In this document: piece after piece, positions 25,501 to 36,315 of the stretch | How the letters are laid out: each line of letters opens with the position of its first letter | Position numbering within the stretch: position 1 is the stretch's first letter | Assembly: GCF_004798865.1 (NCBI RefSeq) | Contig: NW_025336482.1 | Span: 312,861 to 376,860, forward strand | Length of the DNA: 64,000 bases | Source: Varanus komodoensis | Lineage: Eukaryota; Chordata; Lepidosauria; Squamata; Varanidae | Direction of reading: 5' to 3' | Notes under the pieces: generated by a model | Database searches by the model: none | Told to the model about the DNA's origin: nothing | What the model saw: the letters and a program-made list of their open reading frames with translations, nothing else | Program-made: the position numbers and the translations under genes

Positions 25501-27739
25501 CTGTGGCTTGCCAGGACCAAAGCTACCCCTCCTGAAATTAAGCTCAGCAACCTTTGCGGGCCCTTGCAAACGAGCAGCGCCTCGCAGGAGGGAGTTGACG
25601 CAGCAACCATCAAGAGGCCCAGAAGCGACAGCGCTTCCCTGTTGTTTGTCCCCCGCAAACCAGCATTCAGCTATCATGGCTAACAAACATGTGCTTCCCA
25701 AATGTTGAAGCCAGTGATTCATCAGTGACTTTGCGTCAATGGATTTGATAAATTAACCATGTCTGCCCTGGAAGAAGTCTTCCCTTCCGTTTCTTTCGAG
25801 GCTGTTTCCTGTCAATTTGACTGGAAAACTCCAAGTTTCAGTATTATGGAGAAAAGGGGGGACCTCTCTTCACATGATCTGATATCTAGTTTCTGTTTGT
25901 TAAGTCCCGATTCTAGGCATGTCCACATAAGGATGACAAGGTGGAAGGCGGCTGCTTCCAGGTTTATTGGCGCAACTCACTGTAGACTTAATTCGCACTT
26001 TTTCAGTTGCTGCACTGGACATATGGAAAGGAAGGAAAACAGTAAACAGTTTCGAATAAAAGTTTTTTTTTTAAAAAAAAGCACAACTCTGGTTTATTCT
26101 ATCCGAAACCTTCAGTAATTTTTTCAGCTATTAATTCCAAGACTGCTGTGTAAGAGAACAGTATGCAAAAATCATGCACCCTAAGCATGAAGAATCTTCT
26201 TCGTCATGCACACCCTTTTGGAACTCAGGAAGAGGGCAAGAAAGAAATCCCCTAGAAGAAATCAGGGGCCCTCTGTAATAGGAATGGAGAGAAAACCAGG
26301 GGCAGGGTGGCCTGAAAAGCAGAACTGTTCTCATCACCTGAGGACTGCGCATCTCTGTCATTGTGTCCAAGAGGAAGGAAATGCCTCAGCTATTTCAGGA
26401 ACAGAAATGTGGGGGGAGGGGTGGTATGCGGACCCTTCCTTGTACAGACACAAGGGTTTACCATGCCAGTCCCACAGCAGCATGGTGCAGCGGGTGGTTA
26501 AGTCATTAAGGGAATAGAGGACACACAGAAGTCCTCCAGAAGGGACTGAAAACAGTTCAGGAAACTGTTCTGACACTGCCTGCCTCTTGCCACCTCCACA
26601 CCCCGCCTTTTTCTGCCCTGGGGACCTGAACCCCCTTCCGGTATTTGCACCTCGCATCTTTCGCAGTGTGCTTCTTGGCCCAGAAACCCAAATCCACGCT
26701 GCACACACCTATTTCACTGGAGGGGCTGTTTGGCCCACTTGGCAGGAGGAGCAGGGACTGTGTGGGGCGAGGTTTCGGGACAGCTCATGTTCTGGCTTCT
26801 CCAGGGCTGCTTTCCCAGCCTCGGGAAGGAACCAGAATGGTTCTTTCCACACCAGCTGGGATGGAGAATGGTCGGACCTGGGAAACCAACATATCCTGCA
26901 GCCGCTCAGACCCTGCCCGGGAGATGGGACTGGTCCCTTGAACTTTTAAGAAATTGTCCCAGCCAGTCTTTGTCTCCCTGTAATCTCACTGCATATACTT
27001 TTTTCCTGGCTACCTCTTCACATATCCAGTGCCATGGCCTTATGCCAAAATATGTGTGTTAATCTTTTAAGATGCCACAAGGCAACTGCTGCTTTTCTTC
27101 AGCAGACATGACACAGCTGCTGCTCTGGAAACGTGCTCCAGAGTTTTCTGGATGCTCTCCATGACTGCATTTAACGTACCTCCATAGCTTCTGTTATCAG
27201 CTAGCTTCCTTTCTTTCCCTGTGCAGAAGAACAAGCGGCAGCATGCCCCCCAACCCGTTTTCAAACCCCCTTCCCCCAGCTGTACCCAATTGCCCTCCAC
27301 ACTGATCCCAGCATCAGCTCTTTTTTAGCTTGTCCTTGCCTGCAGGAACACCTGGACAGGTAACAGTCACAGACAGCATCCTCATGGAACCTTGCTTCTG
27401 CCTTGAGTCTAGTCTGGGATGCAGCTGTTGCTTAAAAGCCTGTGCTCCTCTCTAGCGAGCATATGAGTTTTGTTTTAATAGTTGCTGTTAGTTGGCTTTC
27501 TTTTTAAAAAGGAAGGAAAAACCTGTTAGCTGACCAAGATGTTCCAGGATAAAAACCAAAGAGACCAGTTCAGTGAACCATTCACATTCACGGGAACATT
27601 ACTTAAGATTAAGAATTGTAATACATTGCAATTTTTTAAAAGGTAAGAATGTTTATTTAAAACTTTTATGTTGTTTCACAATATTAATTTGTTTCTGTAG
27701 CTAGCATAAGCGTAAGATCAATGTTAAAATATATTGTGT

Positions 27740-28160
27740 TGTTTTGTTTATTTATTTATTAAAACATTTCTATGACGCCCCCATCGCAACAAAGCCTCGG
27801 GGTGGCTCACAATGCGCGTGCGCGCGCGCACACACACACACAAATACACACATATATAAAAATTTAAAACCCCCCTGGTGCATTCTCAGCTAATTTAAAA
27901 TCCTAATAAATACAATAATTTAGCAATTAAAATAAGATTTAAATAAAAAGGTCTTAGCCTGGCGCCGAAAAACAAATAATGACGGCGCCAGGCGGACCTC
28001 TCTGGGGAGCGCATTCCACAGATGGGGCACCACCGCAGAGAAAGCCCTCCTCCGGGTACTCACCCTCCTAATTTCCTTCACGGAGGGCTCCCGGAGAAGG
28101 GCATCTGTTGCTGGTCCCAAGGGGCGGGAGGGCATATATGGGCGCAAGCGTTCCTTTAGA
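27740..28160 (-). mobile_element. L2/CR1-like LINE 3' end with ORF2 C-terminus
   Basis: On the minus strand it encodes RRAFSAVVPHLWNALPREVR followed by the [10 protein letters not shown]-type end of ORF2, then a 3' UTR containing ggcgccaggc and the gccgtcccc-like tail with A/T repeats. It is 5'-truncated. A GC/CA dinucleotide run lies at about 27818-27842. Confidence 0.8.
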
Positions 28161-29037
28161 TATCCTTTAGATTTGAACTTTGTTCAAAGTTGCATTAAAA
28201 ATACATGACCATTATGCAAGTGGTCAAAGGCCTATACTCCATTAATAATAAAAAGACCTACCTCCTTATTTTCATATTTCACTTCCAAATTAGGAACTAA
28301 ACTTCCCTGCTACCAATTACTCTTATATGACATGAGCATTCTTAATAGCTAAACAACAACCAAAAACACGCCTGTCTTTCTAGTTTTAAAAAGCACTGAA
28401 GACATTTTGCATTATCAATAAAAGAAAAGGAGGGTTTGGGTTCCACCATAACAGAATATATTATGCCAAGATAAATTCATGCGACTGGAGTCTGGGAACC
28501 AGTTTGGCAACTACAGGAAACAAGTACTGGGCGCAGTTGTACCTTCATTTACAACAATCTGAATCTGGACACCATGAGCATAACCCTACTACAAACTGAG
28601 GTTTATACAAAGGTTGTTTCACCCTGAAACAAGCCAGAGTGGACAGATTCTCATGACACAGCAATCTCCTGCATTCTTACAATATGTCTGCATACCACTC
28701 CATGGTTTTAAATGATCCCTGTGAAGTCATCATACATATTCTCACAAAAGGATTCCCTCGTTTTAGGGAAATGAGAGATGCCTCATTTAAGATGTCAGGT
28801 AACATTTTTATAAGTATTTCATCCATTACTATCAGGTATCAAATGTTGTTACCCTAAGAACTGCCCCCGCACACATTTCTCCCTCCAAAGCAGGGCTCAT
28901 CCTCATCCTCACCTTTTTCTCATGATATGAGAAATCTAAAACATTCACTGCACAACACTATCCAAGTTTGAACAGAAAGCCAACAGCTCCCAGCACACCC
29001 CAGCCAGTGATGCTCAGTGGCTTCACTGTGGCCTCAG

Positions 29038-29150
29038 GACATTTATTTATTATTTATTTAAAGTTTTTATATGCCGTCCCCATTGCTACACAGCCTCGGG
29101 ACGGCTCACAACACAAAATCAGCATTAACAACAAATAATAAACCTACACA
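29038..29150 (-). mobile_element. L2/CR1-like LINE tail fragment
   Basis: tttatttattatttatttaa followed by tatatgccgtccccattg and cagcctcgggacggctcaca, the standard reversed 3' tail. Confidence 0.7.
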
Positions 29151-29847
29151 ATATTGTTATTTAAAATGTGACCAGTGCTCACCATAAGCTTCCTCAACAA
29201 CTCCCTCCCCATGATATGAACACTCTACCGGTACTTTTTAAAATTCTAAATCAAGTTTAGCTAGGGCAAAACCCTACACATTTCCACAAAAGTCTTACAA
29301 CAACCCAGCCATTCCATTTTAGCAATATAAAGTGCTACCATGAAACTTTAAAGCTGCAATCCTGTACTTACTCAGGTGGGCACAGGCCCCAATAAACTCA
29401 GTGAGACCCTACTTTCAGGAGGTATGCATAGTGTTACACCGTAAAAAAGCCTCTAGGAAACTAATATTTGGTATGAATTTGTTCATGTATTTGCTCTGTA
29501 TCATGCGTCCTCCAACCAGCTCAGGACTGATTAGGGCCACTTCCCCCTGCAAATCTTTACAGTATTTGCCAAACGGTACACAATTGCTCTCTCCATTAAA
29601 AAGCTCCCAAAGAAACTAGTATTACCAACAAATGGTACACAAGGTTGCTATTAAAAATATGTTATGACAACATTGTTCAAGCTCCCAAAACAACTAGTAT
29701 ATAAAGGGCAAATATTTCTACTGTAGCTGTTACCGTTACTATCCCAACAACCATTCCAAATTTTATTATGCTATGTAGTCATTATATCATTTATTATTAA
29801 CCATCAACTAATACTACTTCTCAATAACCAATATGCTGGTTAATAAT

Positions 29848-30010
29848 TATTTATCAGCATTTATTATATTTATATCCTGCCATTTTCCTTGAAGTGGCTT
29901 CATTATTCTCCTCCTGCTGCTCTAAGTCCTATCCCCACAACAACCCTGTGAGGGAGGCTGAGATGAGAGTCTATGATTGGCCCAAAGTCACCCAGTTGGC
30001 TCCATAATGA
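29848..30010 (-). mobile_element. tRNA-headed SINE, head missing
   Basis: The tail (ttatatcctgccatttt) and body (caaccctgtgagggaggctg; caaagtcacccagttggctc) are clear. The tRNA head is absent at the right end. Confidence 0.8.
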
Positions 30011-30639
30011 ATAATGCCAGTTAGTAAAGTGAATATTTGTACACAGTAATTAGTATCAGCTCAATAGAAATAATCATGCTCACTGAAAGCAAAAAATAGA
30101 ATGTTAGTAATGATTACTAGCAATACTAGTTACCACTAGCTATGCCTAATATTAAGCCTTCATAGGAAGTATCACAACAACAAAATAACGTGAGCTATAG
30201 CCAAGAACAAATACTAGCTCCTCACAAACATTAACTCTCGATAAAAAGCTAACGTTAATAGGCCCGAACACAAGTTAATGGTAACCAATGACGCCGAATG
30301 GCAACTAACACCAGTAAATAACTACCTAGCGCAAGTTTCTCCTAAGAAACATTAGTTCTTAACACCAAGTCCCGGGGACGGACAGCAAGGAAAAACAGGA
30401 GCCTTTATTAACCGCGCTATTAATCCGGATTAGGGCCCGTCCGTCATGCGAGGCCGAGGCAGCGCGGAACGGCCCAAGGCGGCGATCCACACCATTTGCT
30501 CGGCAACGCGTGGATTCCCGGGAGCCCCACGCGAGAGCGGCGCGATCAACCCGGGCCCGCTCCGTCGGCGCGAAGCGGACCCGCAAGAGCCACGCGCGGG
30601 GCGGGCGGCGGCGGCGCGGCGAGGGTCGCCCCCCTCCCC

Positions 30640-30739
30640 NNNNNNNNNNNNNNNNNNNNNNNNNNNNNNNNNNNNNNNNNNNNNNNNNNNNNNNNNNNNN
30701 NNNNNNNNNNNNNNNNNNNNNNNNNNNNNNNNNNNNNNN
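30640..30739. other. Assembly gap (100 N)
   Basis: Exactly 100 N, the conventional size for a gap of unknown length, placed in the GC-richest part of the CpG island. Any apparent reading frame across it is meaningless. Confidence 0.99.
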
Positions 30740-31069
30740 GCCAGGGGGCGGCGGGCGGGCCGCGGCCCGGCGCGCGCCCCGCCCCGTTCCGCCCTCCGCT
30801 CCCTCCCCTCGGGGGCGCCCTCCGCTTCCCGCCACAGGCCCCGCCCCCTCCGCGCCGGACGCGCCCCTTTCTGGGAAAGTTCCCCCGGCCAAGCCGCGCC
30901 CCCTGTTGCACGCAGCCTCTGCCAAAGCCCCGCCCGCTTTCTCCGGCCCCGCCTTTTCCTTTCCAGGCGCAGCCGCTCTCCCGCCATCTCCTTCTCGGCG
31001 CGTCTTGCTCGAGCCACGCCCCCCACGGCTCACTCGCCTGAGCGCTATTTGACGAAGGGAGTCGCTCCG

Positions 31070-31098
31070 CCAATGAAAGGTTTAAGCGAAGGGCCAAT
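31070..31098 (+). promoter_or_regulatory. Two CCAAT boxes 24 bp apart (NF-Y type)
   Basis: CCAAT occurs at 31070-31074 and 31094-31098 at the edge of the CpG island. A pair spaced by about two helical turns is characteristic of NF-Y promoters and works in either orientation. Confidence 0.5.
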
Positions 31099-32355
31099 AA
31101 CAGCCGAGAGAAGGCGGGACTGTCGCTCAGCCCAGGCCACGCCCCCTCGCTCTCTGACCCTCAAGTTCGATGCTCGGCTGCCGCTCCACGTGCGAGTCGA
31201 AACCCAGATCGCTCCACTCGTGTGCACGCAACTTTTCCACGGAACTTTTTTCTGGGAAGGGGATTGAATCACTCCTAACTTTAACACATAAAAACGAGGC
31301 AAACAAACCTCTGAGGACACATTTATGCCGGTGTGCATTGGGGGCTTGAAAAATCATTAGCTACTGTTTGCCGGCGTATTTGGTACGTTTCCTATTTGCG
31401 TAGTACTGAAAACCGCCTTGGGAGGGCAGTAAACGCCGCAAGGAGGGATAAAACTTGTTTATGGGAGCGATGCATGCAAGTGCAGATAAGCAGCCTACAA
31501 CTCCCAGCATGCCCCTGCCTGAATATGCATTGGACCGTGTCCCAATTAAAAAAAAAAAATGGAAGGAGAGCGGTCGTTCCTTCAGTCGAGGTGGAGAGTG
31601 AGAAAAGCGGGAAGCTTTATTCGAGTCCGGCAGTGTGGCATGCAATTGGAGGCTTTTGCTTAGCTCTATGGAGGAGCTCCTGCTTAAAGGAGGACTGCAA
31701 TTAATCAGGGCCCGGGTTTCACCAACACTTCCTGTTTCCTTCTCAAAGTGGAGCGGGGCTTTCTTACAAGGAACGTCGATTGTTTTTGTTGCCCTTGCAT
31801 GCACTGCAAGTCCCTTCGTGCGACTTTCCACCCACCCGTAATGAAAACATGAAGAAATTAGAGAAAGGCCTCACAACAGTGATTTCTTTCCGGCCTCTTT
31901 CCGGTCTTTTCCCACCCACGGATTATGGTGTGGGCTTGATATGGAGATAGGAAAAGTTGAGTCATACCCTCGGGCCCGTTTCCGCCTTTAGAGTGAACCG
32001 GTTTTTCATTTCGGCCAAGTGAAGCCACACCTACCGAGCCCGTTTGCCAGTGAGGGCATCCTAGTCGGAAAGTTCAGGCTGCCCGTCGTGCAGGGGTAAA
32101 AGACGGACTAACGCCCACAGGACCAAAAATGACAAAAGTGCGGGCGCGGGGGGGGGGGGAGACAAGGAAAAGGAGGCAGAAATGCTGCATGTGCTCTGAA
32201 GTCTCTCCGTGTCAGGAGGACCTTGCCTTCTAAAAGCATATAAAAAGTGAAGTGATGCGATGGACAAGGGAAAGGAAGGCTTTTTTGGGGAGGTGGGGCG
32301 GGGGCGACAGTAAAGCAGGCACACGTGGGCCAAAAGCCGGCTCACCCGGAGCAGA

Positions 32356-32395
32356 GCAATGCAATGCAATGCAACGCAACGCAACGCAACGCAAC
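32356..32395 (+). repeat. (GCAAT)3(GCAAC)5 pentanucleotide repeat
   Basis: Three GCAAT units run directly into five GCAAC units in perfect register. Confidence 0.95.
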
Positions 32396-34239
32396 TGCAC
32401 ATAGGCGGTGGGGGGCGGGGGTCGTGCAGAGGCTCACGCCCCCAGCGATGGATTCGGGGCTGCAGCCATGCCGGGCCTTCCGCTCACACCTCCCCTGCAT
32501 ATTTGCCCACGGAGCTCTCCTGCTCGTGAGCACCGGTACTGGGGGCAGCAAGAGTCAGAGGTCCATCTCGCCCTCCTTGGCAGAGGAGGAACAGGATTGG
32601 ATTACACGCCGGTCGGCCAAAGGAATTGGTCCAATCAATATGGAGGGTAGTTACCATAACACCCGAAGTCCCACCTTCAGGAGGTTCCACCCTCTCCTGC
32701 AGAGCAGCCAATGGCCACTGGAGGCGTTCAGCCTGAGCAATGACAGACAGAGCAAGGCGTCCAACGGGAAGGGAAGGAAGGCTGAAGCTCCCCCCACCCC
32801 CGCCCCGGGGAGTGAGCACTTCGGCAACGGTTCCTCTTTGCACAACAAACCTGCAAGGTAGGCTACTACAACTGGTCTTAGATCCAGAGGCTGAGTGAAA
32901 AGTGCCAACACAGAATCAAAACTCTTGGGAATAAAACTGGAATCCTTCATCTGTCCTGCCACCACCTGCAGCACACCAGCAGAAATGCAGGAAAGGGTCT
33001 TCTCGTAGCCACTCCCTGCAAGCTTGGGGAAACTGTCCAGGAAGCCACCAAGTTTTTATTTAGGCATTCGGCTTGCTAACTGTAACAGGTTTGCACTGAA
33101 GGCGGCTGGTCTGGTTCCGTTTTGCTGTTATGTTCTTAACGGATACCCTGTTAAGGTTTGCTGACAAGTCTGTATTTTATTATCCAGCCTGAACAGCCTT
33201 TGTAGTGAAAAGAAAGGGCATGAATTATAAGAGATGTTATAAATTCAAAGTAGACTTTACGATAATACAACCCCGTGATAAATGGGAGAAAGCGCCTACC
33301 CGTGACCAGGTGTAACCCCCAGCGGTTCCCAAAATGAAGACCAACACGCTGTGCTCGCCTGTACGTCGTCTTTTATGAGCGCACATCATTACTAGGAAAG
33401 ATTAGATGCTTTTCGAAAAGGTTAAAAGACAAAACAGTACAAATTTCCTAAAGCACTTTTGTACAGAACAGTTTCGGAGGAAGAGCGTCACGTGTGTGAT
33501 TCGAGAATGGTCAAGCGTGTTGGCTGACCCCATGTTTTTAAGTGCAAAATCACAAGTGGCTGGCCTGCCTGGGGTGGGTGGGTGGGTACCAAGAGCCGCC
33601 AGAGAGGGCTGATGAGGTATCCTACTTCGCAGGCGGGTGGGAAGGACGCTGGGTCTGTCTGAGACGGAGGGGGGGGGGAAGCTCCAGCCCCAGGATGTCC
33701 CCATTTAGCCCCTCCCCTCCTCTCTGCACCGACACCCTAGGCAGGGACTTTAGAAAGACCTCCACGGGTGGGAATGAGTCCCTTAAAAAGTGTCCATTAA
33801 AATGAGGGGCTTTGAGAGGGCCGGGCTAGTCCCCCGCCACAGCTGCCATTAAAAAAATCTCAGCTCTCCTCCCCTATTCCGTTTTTAAAAAGGCTTCTTA
33901 GAGCACCAATGGAGGCTTTTCAAAGCCTGATTATAGAGCCGGGGGGGGGGGGGTGGAGAGCGTGAGCTGGGAAACGGGAGTGCTGAAAGAAGTTACCCTC
34001 GGCTGACTTAAGCCTTGCGGTTTCCTATGTCAGAAATCAGATCATACGTGTTTACAAATGTATACTAGTCACTAAATTCTTATTATTCAAAGCCCTTTTT
34101 AAAAAGCACAAACACCCATCTTGAGCCCATGTCTTCCTGGAACTCCAGAGACGGTGCTCCATTACGAGATCCTGAGCAGTGATCAGAAAGAAGCTTAGGG
34201 GTGGGGAAGTCAGAAAAGAATCCCTCAAGAGCTGCCATT

Positions 34240-34330
34240 CTAGAACAACTTCTTCCACTCCAGATGTGTTGGATGACAACTCTCAGCAGGCCCTCTGACC
34301 ATGCTGGCTGGGGTGGGGAGAGCAGCCTGG
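34240..34330. repeat. Fold-back interspersed repeat, half copy
   Basis: ctccagatgtgttggatgac then aactctcagcaggccctctg and accatgctggctggggt. Confidence 0.6.
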
Positions 34331-34334
34331 GGGA

Positions 34335-34430
34335 GTCTTATTTATTTAAGGTTTTTGGATGCTGTCCCAATTACCAAAAAAGTTATCTGGGCTGCTTACA
34401 GAGAGGGGACCAAACCCAGTCTGGCCTGAA
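34335..34430 (-). mobile_element. L2/CR1-like LINE tail fragment in the MAU2 3' flank
   Basis: cttatttatttaaggttttt then ggatgctgtcccaattacc and gggctgcttacag. It supplies one candidate AATAAA for MAU2 on the minus strand. Confidence 0.6.
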
Positions 34431-36024
34431 AGTCTCACCTGGAAAGCCAAGCCCTGCTTCTCCTGCCCCACAACACAAAGGGCTTTTGCTGCTTGTATTA
34501 TGCACCCCCTTCCCCCTCCCACACAGACTTTCTTTTCTGTCTTCCAAGGGGGAACATGAGTCCCTTGCCCAGAGAGGCAGCAACCAGCAGTTCTTGGTTC
34601 TCCGGGGGCTACGACTGTCTATTGTGAATCCTCAGGGAGGGATCTCCGAGGCAAGATGGGCAAGCTAAATTTGGCAGCACCCAAAAGGCAGTCCATCCCA
34701 GGCTAGCCACCTCTCCAAGGTCACCTGCCTGTTTACCATCCGGGGCTTCAGATCTCCCAGTCTCCACAAGCAACCTTCCAGCGGGACAATTCTTGGACAC
34801 GGAAGCCTAGCAGGGAGTCTGCGACAGTGCTGAAGGTTTTGGACGGGGGTGGGGGAAAGGGAACACAGCCATCTTAGAGAAGAGCATGATCATAATTCTG
34901 GGATGATCAATATTCTGGATGAAAATCCCATGATTAAAAATTTCCTCTTGGGTTACATGATCACATCATCACTCAAATCAGGGTTCTGTCCTGGCCTGGA
35001 AATAGAGTAGTACTAAAGTACTGCGCGAGGCAAGGCTGGATTCTGCACCACGGATATATTATGCGAATCCAGCAATTCTGCATAACTGCTTATTTTGCAT
35101 ACTAATCTGATAAAATACTTATTACATTGTCATAGGAAGGGCAAGAAGACTTAAGTTCTGCCTCAGCCACTGGAACGCTTGTTCGGATCTTACGATGCAT
35201 TACCCACATCCTTGCAAGGGTATCTTTGCAGTCCTTAGGGGCTAGAAACTTGAGCCATTCCTGCTCTCCACTTTTGCAAGTAAAACCTCCGAAGGCCAGT
35301 ACAGCTTACTAGCCAAGCTTTCATTTCATTTCTCTTTCATTTCATTCCTTGAGCTGCCTAGGAAATGCAGAGTGCTGGAGAAAGAAAGCAAGCCCTTCTC
35401 TGTCAGCAATTTTTTCTTAGTACTGATAAAGGGGGACATGTTTCATTCAGCAGAGCTAACCGAAAAGCTTGAAGGAAAGATGCTATCCAGGAACTCAGGT
35501 TAGCTTCTCCCTGCAGCCCCACTCAGGAATGTCCAACAAACAGTCCCCGAAGTGACCTCCAGAAAATTAAGATACCCTTTATATACTTTCTCCTCTGTTC
35601 TTTGCCCCAGCAGCTGGGCGAAAGGAGACAGCCTAGCCTGCAAGAGTAGAGCCTAGCCTGGCCTGGCCGGTGCACATTTTTAACAGTAAACAGCATCACA
35701 AACACACAGCACCAGGTATACAAAGGAAACAAAGCACCAGTTCAAATGCAAGAAGGTGTAGCTTTTTCAGGGGCTGGTTTAAGGTGGGAGGGTCTTCAGC
35801 CTTCCCATTTTCTTCAGCCTAGCTATACCAATATAACGAAGGGTTTTGTCCTTCATTATATTGGATTTTTACCTCTTTAAAAATCGCCATGATCCAACTT
35901 ATTAATTAAGCACTTGCCCATCTGAACTGAACCGTCACACCCAGTTCTGAGAAAGAGCCCATTATAGCCTCCTTTCACAACACAGCATGCTTATGTGGCC
36001 CCGGTCCCCTTGCCATCCGGGTCA

Positions 36025-36079
<55 letters not shown>

Positions 36080-36240
36080 TCTTACAGAAGAGCCAGGAAT
36101 GATTGGGCATTCAGCCTATGAAGCCCCAGCGCGACAACTGCAAGGGCTGGGGTGGAACCAGAGTCGTCGTCTTTGTTATACGGAGTTCAGCACGAGGAGG
36201 TTTCCAGCCTGGTTCTGAACTAGGGCCGCAGACCGTGCTT
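34340..36240 (-). other. Probable MAU2 3' UTR and 3' flank
   Basis: The transcript must continue below the stop at 36241. The nearest AATAAA on the minus strand is near 34340-34345, inside a LINE tail; others lie near 33055 and 33176. None can be chosen from sequence alone, so the left limit is only the nearest candidate. A CT/CA dinucleotide run lies about 170 bases after the stop. Confidence 0.3.
36024..36075. repeat. (CT)n(CA)n compound microsatellite in the MAU2 3' UTR
   Basis: About ten CT units run directly into about sixteen CA units. On the MAU2 mRNA this reads (UG)n(AG)n, beginning roughly 165 nt after the stop codon. Confidence 0.95.
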
Positions 36241-36315
36241 TCACAGCAGACTGGCCAGGCTGGTGGTGGGCCCATTCTGCGCTTGGAACTGCACGGGCGG
36301 GGGTCCGTCCGTCCA
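36241..36315 (-). CDS. MAU2: MAU2 terminal coding exon 19 (residues 686-709 and stop)
   Basis: Encodes [20 protein letters not shown] then ASLL and TGA (36243-36241). The acceptor is ccacag. The C-terminus matches the MAU2 family end, so the gene is complete at its 3' side. Confidence 0.97.
   Translation of the reverse strand, partial: WTDGPPPVQFQAQNGPTTSLASLL

Larger units (their letters stand above)
15650..30390. other. Gene-free stretch between the two CpG islands
   Basis: No recognisable exons. Contents seen are a TA-flanked DNA transposon, MIR-type and tRNA SINEs, a Bov-B fragment, L2-like LINE remnants and a degenerate repeat near 20.6-21.1 kb. The parts between these show nothing I can name. 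Confidence 0.6.
30400..31200. promoter_or_regulatory. CpG island with GC boxes and paired CCAAT boxes, containing an assembly gap
   Basis: CpG-dense sequence on both sides of the gap has many GC-box-like CCGCCC and CACGCCCC sites between 30840 and 31150 and two CCAAT boxes (31070 and 31094). No coding exon is visible. By synteny it may be a GATAD2A first-exon promoter on the minus strand, but the transcription direction cannot be told from sequence. Confidence 0.65.
31200..34330. other. Region between the CpG island and the MAU2 3' end
   Basis: No gene recognised. It contains a fold-back repeat half with a ZNF143-like motif (about 31494), a pentanucleotide run (32356-32395), weak LINE-like sequence near 33050-33230, and simple G/C runs. 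Confidence 0.5.

Noticed and set aside
30359-31267. Open frames of about 180-270 codons across the second CpG island
   Set aside because: They run through the 100-base N gap and appear in several frames on both strands; composition effect only.
1-36000. GATAD2A coding exons
   Set aside because: Expected by synteny on the minus strand, but none of its recalled blocks (for example KKIKMERG or PPLVRG) is seen in any frame.
36024-36075. CRISPR-like or other regular spaced array
   Set aside because: All regular repeats in the window are simple microsatellites or transposon copies; no repeat-spacer pattern exists and the genome is vertebrate.
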